Position numbers and translations under genes: made by a program | The notes under the pieces: model-generated | Databases searched by the model: none | Told to the model about the DNA's origin: nothing | Seen by the model: only the letters and a program-made list of their open reading frames with translations | In this document: positions 34,538 to 43,931 of the stretch, piece after piece | Layout of the letters: every line of letters starts with the position of its first letter | Position numbering within the stretch: position 1 is the stretch's first letter | Origin: Bacillus sp. AFS037270 | GTDB taxonomy: Bacteria > Bacillota > Bacilli > Bacillales_B > DSM-18226 | Direction of reading: 5' to 3' | Length of the DNA: 64,000 nt | NCBI RefSeq assembly: GCF_002585305.1 | Contig: NZ_NUNF01000030.1 | Span: forward strand, 1 to 64,000

Positions 34538-35746
34538 TTATTTTCCCATTGAAGACCAAAAAGGCAGTGTCCGAATTCCTTCACGGCGAACATAAAAGTC
34601 TGTGGTCACATTGACCTTTAATGAGGCAAATTCCTCATCCCAATTTCCTTGGATTTTCTTCCATAAAATAGGGTTAGTAATATGCACTTTATCTCCAAAT
34701 CCAAAAATATCACATTTTAATTTTTGCGCGGCGTGAACCGAGTCTAAAATTTGCTTGCTTATTTCCTTTTCGACGAGTTTATCTATTTTTTCGATAATCA
34801 CAGGATTGTTTAAATCAATGACAGTGTTGGCTTCACTAACCCATCCTTCACTATTAATGGCAATATTTATTTCCGGCTTTTGATTGACAAAGTGAGCAGA
34901 AACTTTTGTTATGGAGCGGATTGGTGCGACAACAAGAGCCTTTTTATTTTCTTTCCACGGAATCACAATATCGGTACTTTTGAGTTTATTTTGAATCCAG
35001 ACGATCCCCCGGGCTTTGTCATCATCGACCCAGCCCCGAAATTTTCCATAATGAAAGATAGCTAACCCATTGGAAGCAAGAAAGGCATCCGTTGTGGTTT
35101 TTTGGAGATTCTCGGCTTTTCTTGCTTTTGATTTAATACCAATTAAGCTATAACCATTTAAAAAAGGCTGTTTGCCCTTGCTGACTAAAGCACTAAGATA
35201 GTCGTCAATACTTACCGACATATTCTCACCCAGCATCGCTTGTGAAGCTTTTAACTGTTTCGTAATTTTGTTAACAGGAAGCCTATCGAGAATTGTAAGG
35301 GTTGTTACAATATCCTCTGCTGTACAGCCCCTGGCAATGACCATTTCTGTAGTTGTTCGAAATTCAGGATCTCGGTCTAATGCATCCAAAATATATAGTA
35401 GATCTTTTTTTGCGATTTTTTCACTAACGACAACAACGTTAGTGTGAGCGTAATAAAGGCGCCGGGATACCTTTTTGGTTGCGTTCCGTGCAGCTTCTGT
35501 TATTGTGTCCCCGCTACTTCGATAAACAGCAATCGGAAGACCCTGACCTCCACCGCTGCCTTGTCCTGTTGTTACGTTACCAGGATTCACCAGTTGGAAG
35601 GAAAGCTTAAACTTTTTATCCTTCCCTTTATCGATTCCTAACGCCATTACAAAGGCTAAGTCTGTTAATTCCTTTTGATTCCAGCAGCCACTAAGCAAAG
35701 GCATAAGCATGAATAACATGGTTAAGATAATTAAGCTCTTTTTCAT
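34538..35746 (-). CDS. Spore germination lipoprotein, GerAC type
   Basis: 402 residues. Signal peptide with lipobox LLSGC (lipidated Cys at 21), then the Ger(x)C N-terminal WNQKELTDLAFVMALGIDKG and the C-terminal domain from about residue 225 on. C subunit of the germinant receptor, on the outer face of the spore inner membrane. Start overlaps the gerAA stop by 4 bp, giving translational coupling; AAAGGTGATG provides the ribosome binding site. Confidence 0.95.
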   Translation of the reverse strand: MKKSLIILTMLFMLMPLLSGCWNQKELTDLAFVMALGIDKGKDKKFKLSFQLVNPGNVTTGQGSGGGQGLPIAVYRSSGDTITEAARNATKKVSRRLYYAHTNVVVVSEKIAKKDLLYILDALDRDPEFRTTTEMVIARGCTAEDIVTTLTILDRLPVNKITKQLKASQAMLGENMSVSIDDYLSALVSKGKQPFLNGYSLIGIKSKARKAENLQKTTTDAFLASNGLAIFHYGKFRGWVDDDKARGIVWIQNKLKSTDIVIPWKENKKALVVAPIRSITKVSAHFVNQKPEINIAINSEGWVSEANTVIDLNNPVIIEKIDKLVEKEISKQILDSVHAAQKLKCDIFGFGDKVHITNPILWKKIQGNWDEEFASLKVNVTTDFYVRREGIRTLPFWSSMGK

Positions 35747-37350
35747 GACTCATCACCTTTATTACTATTTTGCTCATCAGGACTTGGGGGACTAGGCTTT
35801 TGATTATCTCCAGTCCTCTTCATATTTCCTTTACTAATAAATGGAGGTCTATTTTTTAATGCCCAAAGAGGAAAGCGCACAAAGGCATCTTGTTGATTAG
35901 TAATATTAAATGGTGCTAATGGCATCATGTATGGTACACCGAAAGAGCGCAGTGAACATAAATGAATCGCCATAAACATAAGACCAAGCATCATTCCATA
36001 AAACCCCAACATGGTGGCTAACCCCATCAAGACAAAGCGAATTAACCTTGCTGCGATTGCCATGGCAAAAATCGGTGTGGAGAAGTTTGCGATTGCTGTG
36101 ACCGAAACCACTATTACCATTACAGGTGAAACGAAACCGGCTTGTACGGCGGCCTGCCCAATTACAAGCGCACCCACAATTGAAACGGCCTGACCGACCG
36201 CACGTGGAAGTCTTAACCCGGCCTCCCTTAAGATTTCAAAGGTAATTTCCATAATAAGAGCTTCAACAAACGCAGGAAATGGAACGTTTTCCCGTTGTGC
36301 TGCAATGGCAATAGCCATTGTCGTCGGAATCATTTCCTGGTGAAACGTTGTAGCTGCAATATAAGTGGCTGGACCTATAAGGGCAATTAAAAAAGCAATA
36401 ATCCTAAGGAGCCTAATTCCTGTTGAGATATCAAAACGGGAATAATAATCATCAGGAGCCTGAAAAAATTGCACAAATAAGGCTGGCGCTGTTAAGACAA
36501 ATGGTGTTCCATCCACAACAATGGAAATTCTACCTTCAAGTAGATGCGATGCGACAACATCTGGTCTCTCTGTATGAAAGGTGGTTGGAAAAGTTGTCCA
36601 TGTTTGATCTTCAATAAATTGTTCAATATATCCCGATCCCATAATGGAATCTATATCGATTCGTTGTAATCTTTTTTTAATTTCATTAACAATTTTATCG
36701 TTGGCAATTCCTTTTATATACAGTATCGCAATATCCGTTTGGCTAACTGTCCCTATTTTCATCGGTTCTATCCATAAATTAGGACTTTTAATCCGCCTTC
36801 TTATTAACGCTGTATTGGTTCTTAGTGTTTCTGTAAAGGAATCCTTTGGACCCCTGATCGATAGCTGTGTTGTTGGCTCTGTTATGGAGCGCTTTTCCCA
36901 GCCCTTTGTTTCAGTACTAATCGCTTTGTTGCATCCATCTATAAAAATGACTGTATTTCCCGATAGCATTGAATCATATACTTGATTCCAATTATCAATC
37001 GACTGGACACTTCCTAAGGCAACCGCTTTATCAAGAAGATATTGAAATATATCCTTTTTTTCAGGAATAACAGCCTGTTCCATAAACGGTTCTAAAAGAA
37101 AATCACTTATGCTTGCTGTATCTACTAATCCATCGATAAAAGCCAAAGCAGCCTTATGATTGCTTACACTTATGAGGCGAATAACAATATCAGAACTATT
37201 ACCAAATTCTCCTTTTATCCTATCGATATTTTCTTTATAGTCACGTAGAATTGGCAATTCCTCTGGCTTAAGTGGATCTTGCTTTTGCCGATAATTATCA
37301 TTCTGTCTTTTCTGTTGTTTCTTTTTCAAAATTTGTGACAGGATTGACAC
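35743..37350 (-). CDS. Spore germination protein, GerAA type
   Basis: A subunit of the germinant receptor, 535 residues. A soluble N-terminal part (to about 280) precedes five or six membrane helices; GPATYIAATTFHQEMIPTTM and the LREAGLRLPRAVGQAVSIVG block are family hallmarks. Short hydrophilic tail rich in Lys, Pro, Ser and Asn. The likely start is the GTG at 37350 after GGGGTGGAG; an ATG at 37365 overlaps that site. First gene of the operon; expression from a forespore sigma-G promoter is expected, but I could not identify one with confidence. Confidence 0.93.
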   Translation of the reverse strand: MSILSQILKKKQQKRQNDNYRQKQDPLKPEELPILRDYKENIDRIKGEFGNSSDIVIRLISVSNHKAALAFIDGLVDTASISDFLLEPFMEQAVIPEKKDIFQYLLDKAVALGSVQSIDNWNQVYDSMLSGNTVIFIDGCNKAISTETKGWEKRSITEPTTQLSIRGPKDSFTETLRTNTALIRRRIKSPNLWIEPMKIGTVSQTDIAILYIKGIANDKIVNEIKKRLQRIDIDSIMGSGYIEQFIEDQTWTTFPTTFHTERPDVVASHLLEGRISIVVDGTPFVLTAPALFVQFFQAPDDYYSRFDISTGIRLLRIIAFLIALIGPATYIAATTFHQEMIPTTMAIAIAAQRENVPFPAFVEALIMEITFEILREAGLRLPRAVGQAVSIVGALVIGQAAVQAGFVSPVMVIVVSVTAIANFSTPIFAMAIAARLIRFVLMGLATMLGFYGMMLGLMFMAIHLCSLRSFGVPYMMPLAPFNITNQQDAFVRFPLWALKNRPPFISKGNMKRTGDNQKPSPPSPDEQNSNKGDES

Positions 37351-37502
37351 AAGTCTCCACCCCATTTCCTAGAGATTGATAATGGGTATTTTCCCCAAAA
37401 AACACACCAATATCCATCTTTGCAAAAAACTTTAGAATTCAGAGTATAAGGACTATTAAAACTCTGAATACTAATCCGTAACGTGGAATGAGGGTGAACA
37501 AA

Positions 37503-37742
37503 TTGAAAGCAATAATGGTTGTTTTTATATTAGCCGGAGGGATGTTCGGCTTAATTATTCTCCTTGATTTTATTATGGGAACAGCGCCAAACTTGCTTAT
37601 CTTGAAGGCCTTAAACCCATTCCGAGTAATGGAACCCGCTGAATACGTGATTGTGTTTTTATTTGGCCTCTTCTTTTGCATTCGATTGCTTAAGTCTTAC
37701 TTTAAAAAGAAGAAAAAACAGAATGAGTCACAAACCAACTGA
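37503..37742 (+). CDS. Small membrane protein, unknown
   Basis: 79 residues, two hydrophobic segments (about 3-24 and 43-62) and a basic Lys-rich tail (YFKKKKKQNE). Probable TTG start after GAGGGTGA; an ATG at 37488 is possible but has a poor site. Divergent from the ger operon, a position where some Bacillus species carry a small ger-associated membrane protein (a GerD/gerQ-like link is not claimed). Function unknown. Confidence 0.6.
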   Translation: MKAIMVVFILAGGMFGLIILLDFIMGTAPNLLILKALNPFRVMEPAEYVIVFLFGLFFCIRLLKSYFKKKKKQNESQTN

Positions 37743-37774
37743 CTTATGTTTAGGCTTTTACATTGACCCAAAAA

Positions 37775-37808
37775 GAAAAGAACTCCAGCTTTAGCTTGAG
37801 CTCTTTTC
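37775..37808. terminator. Hairpin between convergent small membrane-protein genes
   Basis: AAAAGAACTCCAGCT pairs imperfectly with AGCTTGAGCTCTTTT. Serves both convergent genes; the stop of the minus-strand gene is inside it. Confidence 0.6.
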
Positions 37809-38000
37809 TTGATGATTTGTTTCGATATCGATTGATTTTTTTCGCTTAAAGAATCCCAATACAACAAACAAGCGATTTTTCCATTTACTTCTCATCTGGT
37901 TGTTTTTACCATATACATACCGATTCCAACCATAGTAAATAGATTCCTCTAAAAAGATAATCAGTAAGAAAGCCCCTGAAATCATAAACCAGACTGACAT
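37791..38000 (-). CDS. Small single-pass membrane protein, unknown
   Basis: 69 residues: one N-terminal membrane helix (about 3-22, WFMISGAFLLIIFLEESIYY), then a basic cytoplasmic tail (MRSKWKNRLFVVLGFFKRKK). GAGGGGG lies 7-8 nt before the ATG. No family recognised. Confidence 0.62.
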   Translation of the reverse strand: MSVWFMISGAFLLIIFLEESIYYGWNRYVYGKNNQMRSKWKNRLFVVLGFFKRKKSIDIETNHQEKSSS

Positions 38001-38162
38001 TTTAATGCCCCCTCTCTGCTGAATAGTTCATCCTTTACTCAGAAACTTATTCAAGAAGGGCCTCCTTTCCTGTCATTTTCTTCCTATTAATCTATATATT
38101 TTATCTTATCAAAATTTTTCCAACTTGTAGACAATTTGCTAAAAATTATATTTCCCTTTAGA

Positions 38163-38429
38163 TTATTTTGGCTCTTTATATTTTAACGCTTGCTCGCTGT
38201 CCTTATATCCTTTGGTTGTCGGATCTTGGATAATCCCTAACAAGGATAACAACACAAACACTGCATTAACTAATGTTAAAATCGAATTTTGGATTGAATC
38301 CGTTAATTGAAAATGAACGAGTCCCATTGAATGTAAACCAGATAAAACCAGTTCCGCTACGATCATAAGCTGTGAAAGAAAGGCAATCACCCAATTCCGG
38401 TTTTTAAAGCGGACTTTCCAGTTAATCAA
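38163..38429 (-). CDS. Phi-LC3-family holin-like protein
   Basis: 88 residues from a TTG at 38429 preceded by AAAGGGG. The opening M-INWKVRFKNRNWVIAFLSQ and the later LTLVNAVFVLLSLLGIIQDPTTKGYKDS (in two parts: LVNAVFVLLSLLGI, QDPTTKGYKDS) are the hallmark of the phage holin phi-LC3 family: two membrane helices and a DPTT-K-G-x-x-DS tail. No endolysin or other phage gene is near, so it is an orphan. It could be a phage remnant or a domesticated holin used in spore or cell lysis. Confidence 0.82.
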   Translation of the reverse strand: MINWKVRFKNRNWVIAFLSQLMIVAELVLSGLHSMGLVHFQLTDSIQNSILTLVNAVFVLLSLLGIIQDPTTKGYKDSEQALKYKEPK

Positions 38430-38600
38430 TCTCCCCACCCCTTTCTTATTCTTTTTCTATTAATTAATATATGCTTACGATATGGAATGGTTGTCCACAT
38501 ATGTCATAGATGCCCATCCTTTAGCTAAATATTGGTCTTTTTCGTCTAGAAATTCTATAATAAAGAAATCGAAAATTTCTTTTGAAAGTTAGGAGATAGC

Positions 38601-40703
38601 ATGGAAAAATTACAGCCCATTTGGGGAATGCTTGTCGGGTTCTGGAAAAGAAGACATTTAACCCAAATTTTATTATTATTACTTCTATTCGTAGTATTAG
38701 TAACGATTGCTTATTTTGGCTGGCTGGCATCAAGGGCCAACGTTGACCAATTAAAACAAGGCTTAAGTCAGCCAACGGTTATTTACGATAAAGATGGAGA
38801 GGTCGCCAGCAATGTAGCTACCAATCGAACGAAGGGCATATCTATTAATGAAGTACCTAAGTATGTCCCTAACGCGGTAGTGGCGATAGAGGATGAGCGT
38901 TTCTATGAACATGGCGGCTTTGATATAAAAGGAATCGCCCGTGCCCTTTTCGGGAACATATTTGCTGGAAGGGTTACGGCCGGCGGTAGTACTTTAACAC
39001 AGCAGCTAGCTAAAAATGCCCTGCTCTCCCCTGAAAGAACCTATAAACGGAAAGCAGAAGAACTATTTTTAGCCGTAAAAATTGAAAAGGTTTATACAAA
39101 AGATGAGATTCTGCAAATGTATTTAAATCAAGTTTATTTTGGCGGCGGCGCTTGGGGGATCAGCAATGCCTCAAAAAAATATTTTAATAAGGATATTAAA
39201 GATGTAACCATCAGCGAAGCAGCTATGATGGCCGGCCTATTACACGCGCCAAACTATCTTAATCCTTATAATAACTATGATTTAGCGATGAAGCGCCGAA
39301 ATGTTGTCTTAGCTAAGATGAAGGAACAAGGTATGATTACGGCAGATCAGTACAATACAGCGAAGAAAGAAAAGATACAACTTAGTGATGGCGGCGGAAG
39401 CAATATTGAGCGTAATTACCCATATTATGTCGATGCTGTTTTAAATGAAGCCATTTCTAAATACGGGTTAACACAAGACGAGATTTTAACTAGAGGCTAC
39501 AGGATTTATACAGAAATGGATCAAAATTTACAAGCTGGGCTTGAAAAGGTTTATAGCAAAAATTATCTGTTCCCTAGCGGTATGGGAGGAAAAATGGTCC
39601 AAAGCGGATCGGTTTTAATGGACCCCGCATCAGGCGGTGTTCGCGCCCTCGTCGGCGGCCGCGGTGAGCATGTTTTCCGTGGCTTTAACAGGGCCACCCA
39701 ATTGCAGGCCCAGCCGGGATCCTCCATTAAGCCTTTGGCAGTCTATACTCCTGCCTTAGAAAATGGCTATAAATATTCATCTGTGCTTGAAGACAAGCCA
39801 ACCACCATTGGGAACTACACACCGGAAAACTTTTCAAAAACATTCCAAGGGGAAGTACCATTGTATAAAGCCCTTGAAGAATCGTTAAATGTTCCGGCTG
39901 TCTGGCTGTTACATGAGATTGGCCTAAATAAGGGTTTAGATTCATTAAAGCGGTTCGGTATTCCGGTTGAAAAAGAAGACGAAAACCTTGCAATTGCTCT
40001 TGGCGGGATGAGTAAAGGGGTTTCACCATTACAAATGGCTAATGCCTTTTCTGCTTTCGCTAATGATGGGGTCCGAGAGGATAGTCATTTGATTACCAAA
40101 ATCGTCGGTCCGACTGGGAATGTGATTGCCGAGCGGGAAGAAAAAACAACTAAGGTAACCTCCAAATCAGTTGCGAATCAAATGACCTCGATGTTATTGA
40201 ATGTGGTTGAGACAGGTACTGCAAGGAAAGCTCATATCCAAGGTGTTCAAATTGCGGGAAAAACAGGCTCCACTCAGCTGCCGTTCAGCGGGGTTAACGG
40301 AACGAAGGATCAGTGGATGGTCGGTTATACGCCAAACCTTGTCGGTGCCATCTGGATTGGCTATGACCAAACTGACAGGCAGCACTACTTACCAAGTGCG
40401 AGTTCTTCCAATGTTGTTCCTATTTTTAAAGAGATAATGCGGGAATCTATCCGCCATCTCCCTAATGAAAGTTTTGAAGTCACCTCCATTAACGCCCAGC
40501 TTGCAGGTGAAGCGGCAACTAAAGAGAGTATCAATGATCAGGCGAAGGCCATAGGGCATGAATTGAATAATAATGCAAAGAAAATTAGCTCTACGATCAA
40601 AGAGCATGCCCCTGAGTTGAAAAGTGGACTTGAAAAAGCCTTATATACGATTGGGAAAGGGATTAATGCATTAATCGATAAAGCAAAGGTCCTTGGACAA
40701 TAA
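38601..40703 (+). CDS. Class A penicillin-binding protein (PBP1A/PbpF-like)
   Basis: Bifunctional peptidoglycan synthase, 700 residues. One membrane anchor (about 22-44), then a GT51 glycosyltransferase domain (about 60-240) with EDERFYEHGGFD, GGSTLTQQLAKN and EIL-QMYLNQVYFG, then a transpeptidase with SxxK in QPGSSIKPLA, SxN in EESLNVPAV and KTG in AGKTGSTQLP. It resembles PbpF-type enzymes of Bacillus, some of which act in spore cortex synthesis; a nearby germination operon is suggestive only. AGGAG before the ATG, shared terminator behind. Confidence 0.93.
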   Translation: MEKLQPIWGMLVGFWKRRHLTQILLLLLLFVVLVTIAYFGWLASRANVDQLKQGLSQPTVIYDKDGEVASNVATNRTKGISINEVPKYVPNAVVAIEDERFYEHGGFDIKGIARALFGNIFAGRVTAGGSTLTQQLAKNALLSPERTYKRKAEELFLAVKIEKVYTKDEILQMYLNQVYFGGGAWGISNASKKYFNKDIKDVTISEAAMMAGLLHAPNYLNPYNNYDLAMKRRNVVLAKMKEQGMITADQYNTAKKEKIQLSDGGGSNIERNYPYYVDAVLNEAISKYGLTQDEILTRGYRIYTEMDQNLQAGLEKVYSKNYLFPSGMGGKMVQSGSVLMDPASGGVRALVGGRGEHVFRGFNRATQLQAQPGSSIKPLAVYTPALENGYKYSSVLEDKPTTIGNYTPENFSKTFQGEVPLYKALEESLNVPAVWLLHEIGLNKGLDSLKRFGIPVEKEDENLAIALGGMSKGVSPLQMANAFSAFANDGVREDSHLITKIVGPTGNVIAEREEKTTKVTSKSVANQMTSMLLNVVETGTARKAHIQGVQIAGKTGSTQLPFSGVNGTKDQWMVGYTPNLVGAIWIGYDQTDRQHYLPSASSSNVVPIFKEIMRESIRHLPNESFEVTSINAQLAGEAATKESINDQAKAIGHELNNNAKKISSTIKEHAPELKSGLEKALYTIGKGINALIDKAKVLGQ

Positions 40704-40706
40704 CCA

Positions 40707-40741
40707 CTAAAAAAACTCCAGCTAAAACTGGAGTTTTTTTA
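40707..40741. terminator. Bidirectional terminator, PBP and ECF operon
   Basis: AAAAACTCCAG-CTAAAA-CTGGAGTTTTT, an 11-bp stem with flanking A and T tracts, between convergent genes. Confidence 0.9.
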
Positions 40742-41431
40742 TTCTAGTAATCCATATTTCCGCTTAAACCTGGATAAAATCTTAATCCAAATCCCGCCAA
40801 AAACTACCAAGAAGAAAACATTGGAGATGGCATGAAAGGTATCAAAAGTGGCACTTCCAATCATATAAACGATAAACGCCTTCCAAGTTTGCGAGCCGCC
40901 GGACTGAATCAGCGCGATAAATCCCCATAGGTTCATAATCCAGCCAAACAGGTAACCCCAGATAACCCCAAATACAATCTGCCCCCATCTTCTATTCATA
41001 AAGAGGGTATTTCTTAATAGACCAGCAGTCAATCCAACCAAGCCCCATGCCACCATCTGCCAAGGTGTCCATGGCCCCTGCCCCATAATCATATTGGAAG
41101 CTAGAGCCGCAACTGCTCCGATCACAAAGCCGCTCTCAGCTCCAAACACATAACCGGACATCATAATCACAAAGGTCGTCGGCTGGACACTCGGGAGACT
41201 TGCAAATGGAATCCTGCCCACGGCAGCAATCGAAGCTAGTACGGCTAAAAGCACCAATTCACGAGGTTCTACCTTTCTAGTTTCAAACCGGAATAAAAAG
41301 AGAGACAGAGCTAAAAGAACTAGCCCAAAGCTAAAGCCTAAATAGGAATCTTCCCAAATATAATTCAGCCCTAGTAAAACTAGCATCATAATGAAAAGAA
41401 AACCGGTAACTAAGGCCTTGTGTTTGCGCAT
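40739..41431 (-). CDS. ECF transporter S component (probably cobalamin)
   Basis: Substrate-binding membrane subunit of an energy-coupling factor importer, 230 residues, six or seven membrane helices (segments at about 9-26, 33-48, 58-80, 100-130, 155-185 and 195-220). The ATFDTFHAISN-like C-terminal part and ASLPSVQPTTFVIMMSGYVF central part resemble the CblT-type or QueT-like S components. The start and the ATPase stop share one base (TAATG). Because the operon is behind a cobalamin riboswitch and includes intrinsic-factor-like proteins, the substrate is most likely vitamin B12 or a precursor. Confidence 0.85.
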   Translation of the reverse strand: MRKHKALVTGFLFIMMLVLLGLNYIWEDSYLGFSFGLVLLALSLFLFRFETRKVEPRELVLLAVLASIAAVGRIPFASLPSVQPTTFVIMMSGYVFGAESGFVIGAVAALASNMIMGQGPWTPWQMVAWGLVGLTAGLLRNTLFMNRRWGQIVFGVIWGYLFGWIMNLWGFIALIQSGGSQTWKAFIVYMIGSATFDTFHAISNVFFLVVFGGIWIKILSRFKRKYGLLE

Positions 41432-43053
41432 TACCGTGTGGCCTCCTCAAGCGTCATTGGGATTTGGCTATCCGATAACCCTCGAAACACCCTTTGCATC
41501 ATCGTCGTATAAAAGAAGTTCCCTTTGAAAAACTTCTCTGGTACGTCCTCAGATGTAATCTTGCCTTGAAACATCATCCCGCATTTGCTTGTATATTGTG
41601 CCGCAAACTCGACATCGTGTGTGGACATCAGAATCGTCATCCCAGCTGAATGGAATGATAAGAGAATCTTAGCTAAGTTCTCTTTTGAAATTGGATCCAA
41701 GCCTTTGGTCGGTTCATCCAATAAAAGCACCTCAGGCTTCCTTATTAGAATACAAGCTAAAGCTGCCTTCTGCAGTTCTCCGCCACTAAGGTCATACGGA
41801 TGACTTGACAATAAATGGGCTATTCCTAATTTATCCAACAGTTGCTTTACTTCATGACCATCCGTTAACTTCCACTGCTCCATCGTGATTTGAAGTTCTT
41901 TTTGAACGGTATCCTGAAGAAAAAAAAGCTTCGGATTTTGTGGTAAATAACCAATCTTACCAGCTAATTCATTCTGTTTATACTTCCTCAAGGGCAGATC
42001 ATCAAAAGACACTTTCCCACTATCAGGCTTTAACAAACCTGCAATAATCTTTAGCAAAGTAGATTTCCCCGAACCATTTCCTCCCAGCAAGGCATAAAAC
42101 TCTCCTTGCTTTAAGCTCAGTTCAAGTTCATCTAAAATATAACCACTTTTCTTATCATAATGAAAAGAAAGATTATTTACTTTTACCCGTTCTCCTGTTT
42201 TCGGAAAGACTCTCTCTGCTCCTGAAAAAACAGGCTCAACCTTCTGCTTTTGCACCCAGTCTCTTCCCTCTTTCACCGTTAAAGGAACACTGCCATGACC
42301 TTCCATACTTAAAAATAACGCAGGAATCTTTGGAACATACGCCTTATTAGAGGTATCCCATAGCTCACGAAGCACCTCTTTGGGCTCACCAGAAACTTTT
42401 AGCTGACCGTTTTGCATCATGATAATTTGATCAGCCAAGGTAAAGACTTCTTCAAGCCGGTGTTCCGCCATGATGATCGTCATTCCAAATTCTTCGTTCA
42501 ATCTCTTTATCATATCCATAAACTCCCGCGTACTAACGGGATCGAGCTGCGCGGTCGGTTCATCCAATAATAAAATGTTCGGCTGCATCAATAAAACAGA
42601 TGCCAGGTTAATTTGCTGCTTTTTCCCGCCTGAAAGCTCTTCTGCTTTTCGGTTCAGAATTGATTCTGCGCCAAAAAAGTGGACTATTTCTGCCACTCGG
42701 TTTCTCATTTCATTTGTGTTCAGACCGATATTCTCTAACCCAAACACAATTTCATGTAAGACATCATCTGCGACAATCTGATTTTCCGGATCTTGAAATA
42801 CGAAGCCAACATCCCTAGTAAGCCCAGGTGTCTCTTGAACAAGCTGGCCATTTATTGAAATTCCTCCTGATAACGTCCCATGCGGCTGGATTTCTTTTTT
42901 TAGTAATCGTAAAAGAGTACTTTTTCCGGACCCTGAAGCACCAAAGAGAACAACAAATTGTCCTTTACAGATGTTTAGAGAAAGATTCCGAATGGCAGGC
43001 TCTGTGCAGTCCGGGTAGGTAAAGGTAACATTATTTAATTCGATAAGCGCCAT
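41431..43053 (-). CDS. ECF transporter ATPase, two fused ABC domains
   Basis: 540 residues carrying two ABC ATPase domains, so it supplies both EcfA and EcfA' activities. First domain: Walker A GASGSGKST (about 36-44), signature ELSGGKKQQ, Walker B ILLLDEPT. Second: Walker A GGNGSGKST, signature DLSGGELQK, Walker B VLLLDEPTKGLDP. Single-chain duplicated ATPases are typical of substrate-dedicated ECF modules. It overlaps ecfT by 19 bp and abuts the S gene, consistent with a stoichiometric complex. Confidence 0.94.
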   Translation of the reverse strand: MALIELNNVTFTYPDCTEPAIRNLSLNICKGQFVVLFGASGSGKSTLLRLLKKEIQPHGTLSGGISINGQLVQETPGLTRDVGFVFQDPENQIVADDVLHEIVFGLENIGLNTNEMRNRVAEIVHFFGAESILNRKAEELSGGKKQQINLASVLLMQPNILLLDEPTAQLDPVSTREFMDMIKRLNEEFGMTIIMAEHRLEEVFTLADQIIMMQNGQLKVSGEPKEVLRELWDTSNKAYVPKIPALFLSMEGHGSVPLTVKEGRDWVQKQKVEPVFSGAERVFPKTGERVKVNNLSFHYDKKSGYILDELELSLKQGEFYALLGGNGSGKSTLLKIIAGLLKPDSGKVSFDDLPLRKYKQNELAGKIGYLPQNPKLFFLQDTVQKELQITMEQWKLTDGHEVKQLLDKLGIAHLLSSHPYDLSGGELQKAALACILIRKPEVLLLDEPTKGLDPISKENLAKILLSFHSAGMTILMSTHDVEFAAQYTSKCGMMFQGKITSEDVPEKFFKGNFFYTTMMQRVFRGLSDSQIPMTLEEATR

Positions 43054-43913
43054 CGGAACATTCCACCTGCTTCAACTAGTAATGGGAAACTTAAAAACAT
43101 GATATAACAAATGAAAACCGCTCTATCTATCAACGATAGATGCCATGATTCCATAATGGGGTAAACCGTTAATACACCAAACCCTGAAAAACGTTCAATT
43201 ACGATAAAACCAAAAAGACTTAATAAATAAAGGATTGCGATGATATCTGCTTTGTTTATTTTAAAATATTCATAGGATGAACGCGAACCTTGTCCGTATC
43301 CCCTAGCTTTCATAGAATCAGCGGTTTGAATGGCCTCCTCTAAAGAAAAGGTTAACAATGTTTGAACATAAAGCATTCCTGTCTTAGCTCTTGCCCTCCA
43401 GGTGCCATGACTAACCGAGAGTCCTTTACTTTTTTGTACGAGCGAAATTTCTTCAAGCCTTCTTCGCATTAATGGAATAAACCGGAGCGTCAACATGAGA
43501 AGGACCGCAAATTGAGGTAACACTTTTGCAAAAATAAATAAAAGCTTGTTCGGTGTCATGATGATGTTGTAAGAAACAAATAAAGCAATAATCCCAATAA
43601 TCGAGAGGGCATTCATTCCACCATAAACAACTGCCTCCAATGTGACACGATGTTCATATATTTCAACTAACAAATGCCTCCCCCTCTCATTGAATAGCGG
43701 GTTCATGATCACCATTAAGAGGAATGTAGTAATAATGAAAAACCACCATCGCCGTAATCCGTTTAAACGATCATGGCGTAAATTAATCAAAATAACAACT
43801 GCGATGGAGCTGATTAAAAAAAGGGGATGCAGCATTAAAATAAGCAATGAAACAGCCCCGGCATAAAATAGAAAAGTAACAAGCGGATGAAAGCGATCAA
43901 ACCGTAGCCTCAT
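43035..43913 (-). CDS. ECF transporter T component
   Basis: Coupling membrane subunit, 292 residues, four to six helices in the N-terminal part and an amphipathic coupling region with the A-R-G signature: SMKARGYGQGSRS. ATG at 43913 after GGAGGT; the TTG at 43928 is within the ribosome binding site. It connects the ATPase to the S component encoded two genes on. Confidence 0.93.
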   Translation of the reverse strand: MRLRFDRFHPLVTFLFYAGAVSLLILMLHPLFLISSIAVVILINLRHDRLNGLRRWWFFIITTFLLMVIMNPLFNERGRHLLVEIYEHRVTLEAVVYGGMNALSIIGIIALFVSYNIIMTPNKLLFIFAKVLPQFAVLLMLTLRFIPLMRRRLEEISLVQKSKGLSVSHGTWRARAKTGMLYVQTLLTFSLEEAIQTADSMKARGYGQGSRSSYEYFKINKADIIAILYLLSLFGFIVIERFSGFGVLTVYPIMESWHLSLIDRAVFICYIMFLSFPLLVEAGGMFRWRLSN

Positions 43914-43931
43914 CGCTTGTACCTCCAAATA

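Noticed and set aside
37351..37500. Sigma-G promoter for the ger operon
   Set aside because: A TGAATT string is present, but I could not find a convincing -10 at the right spacing.
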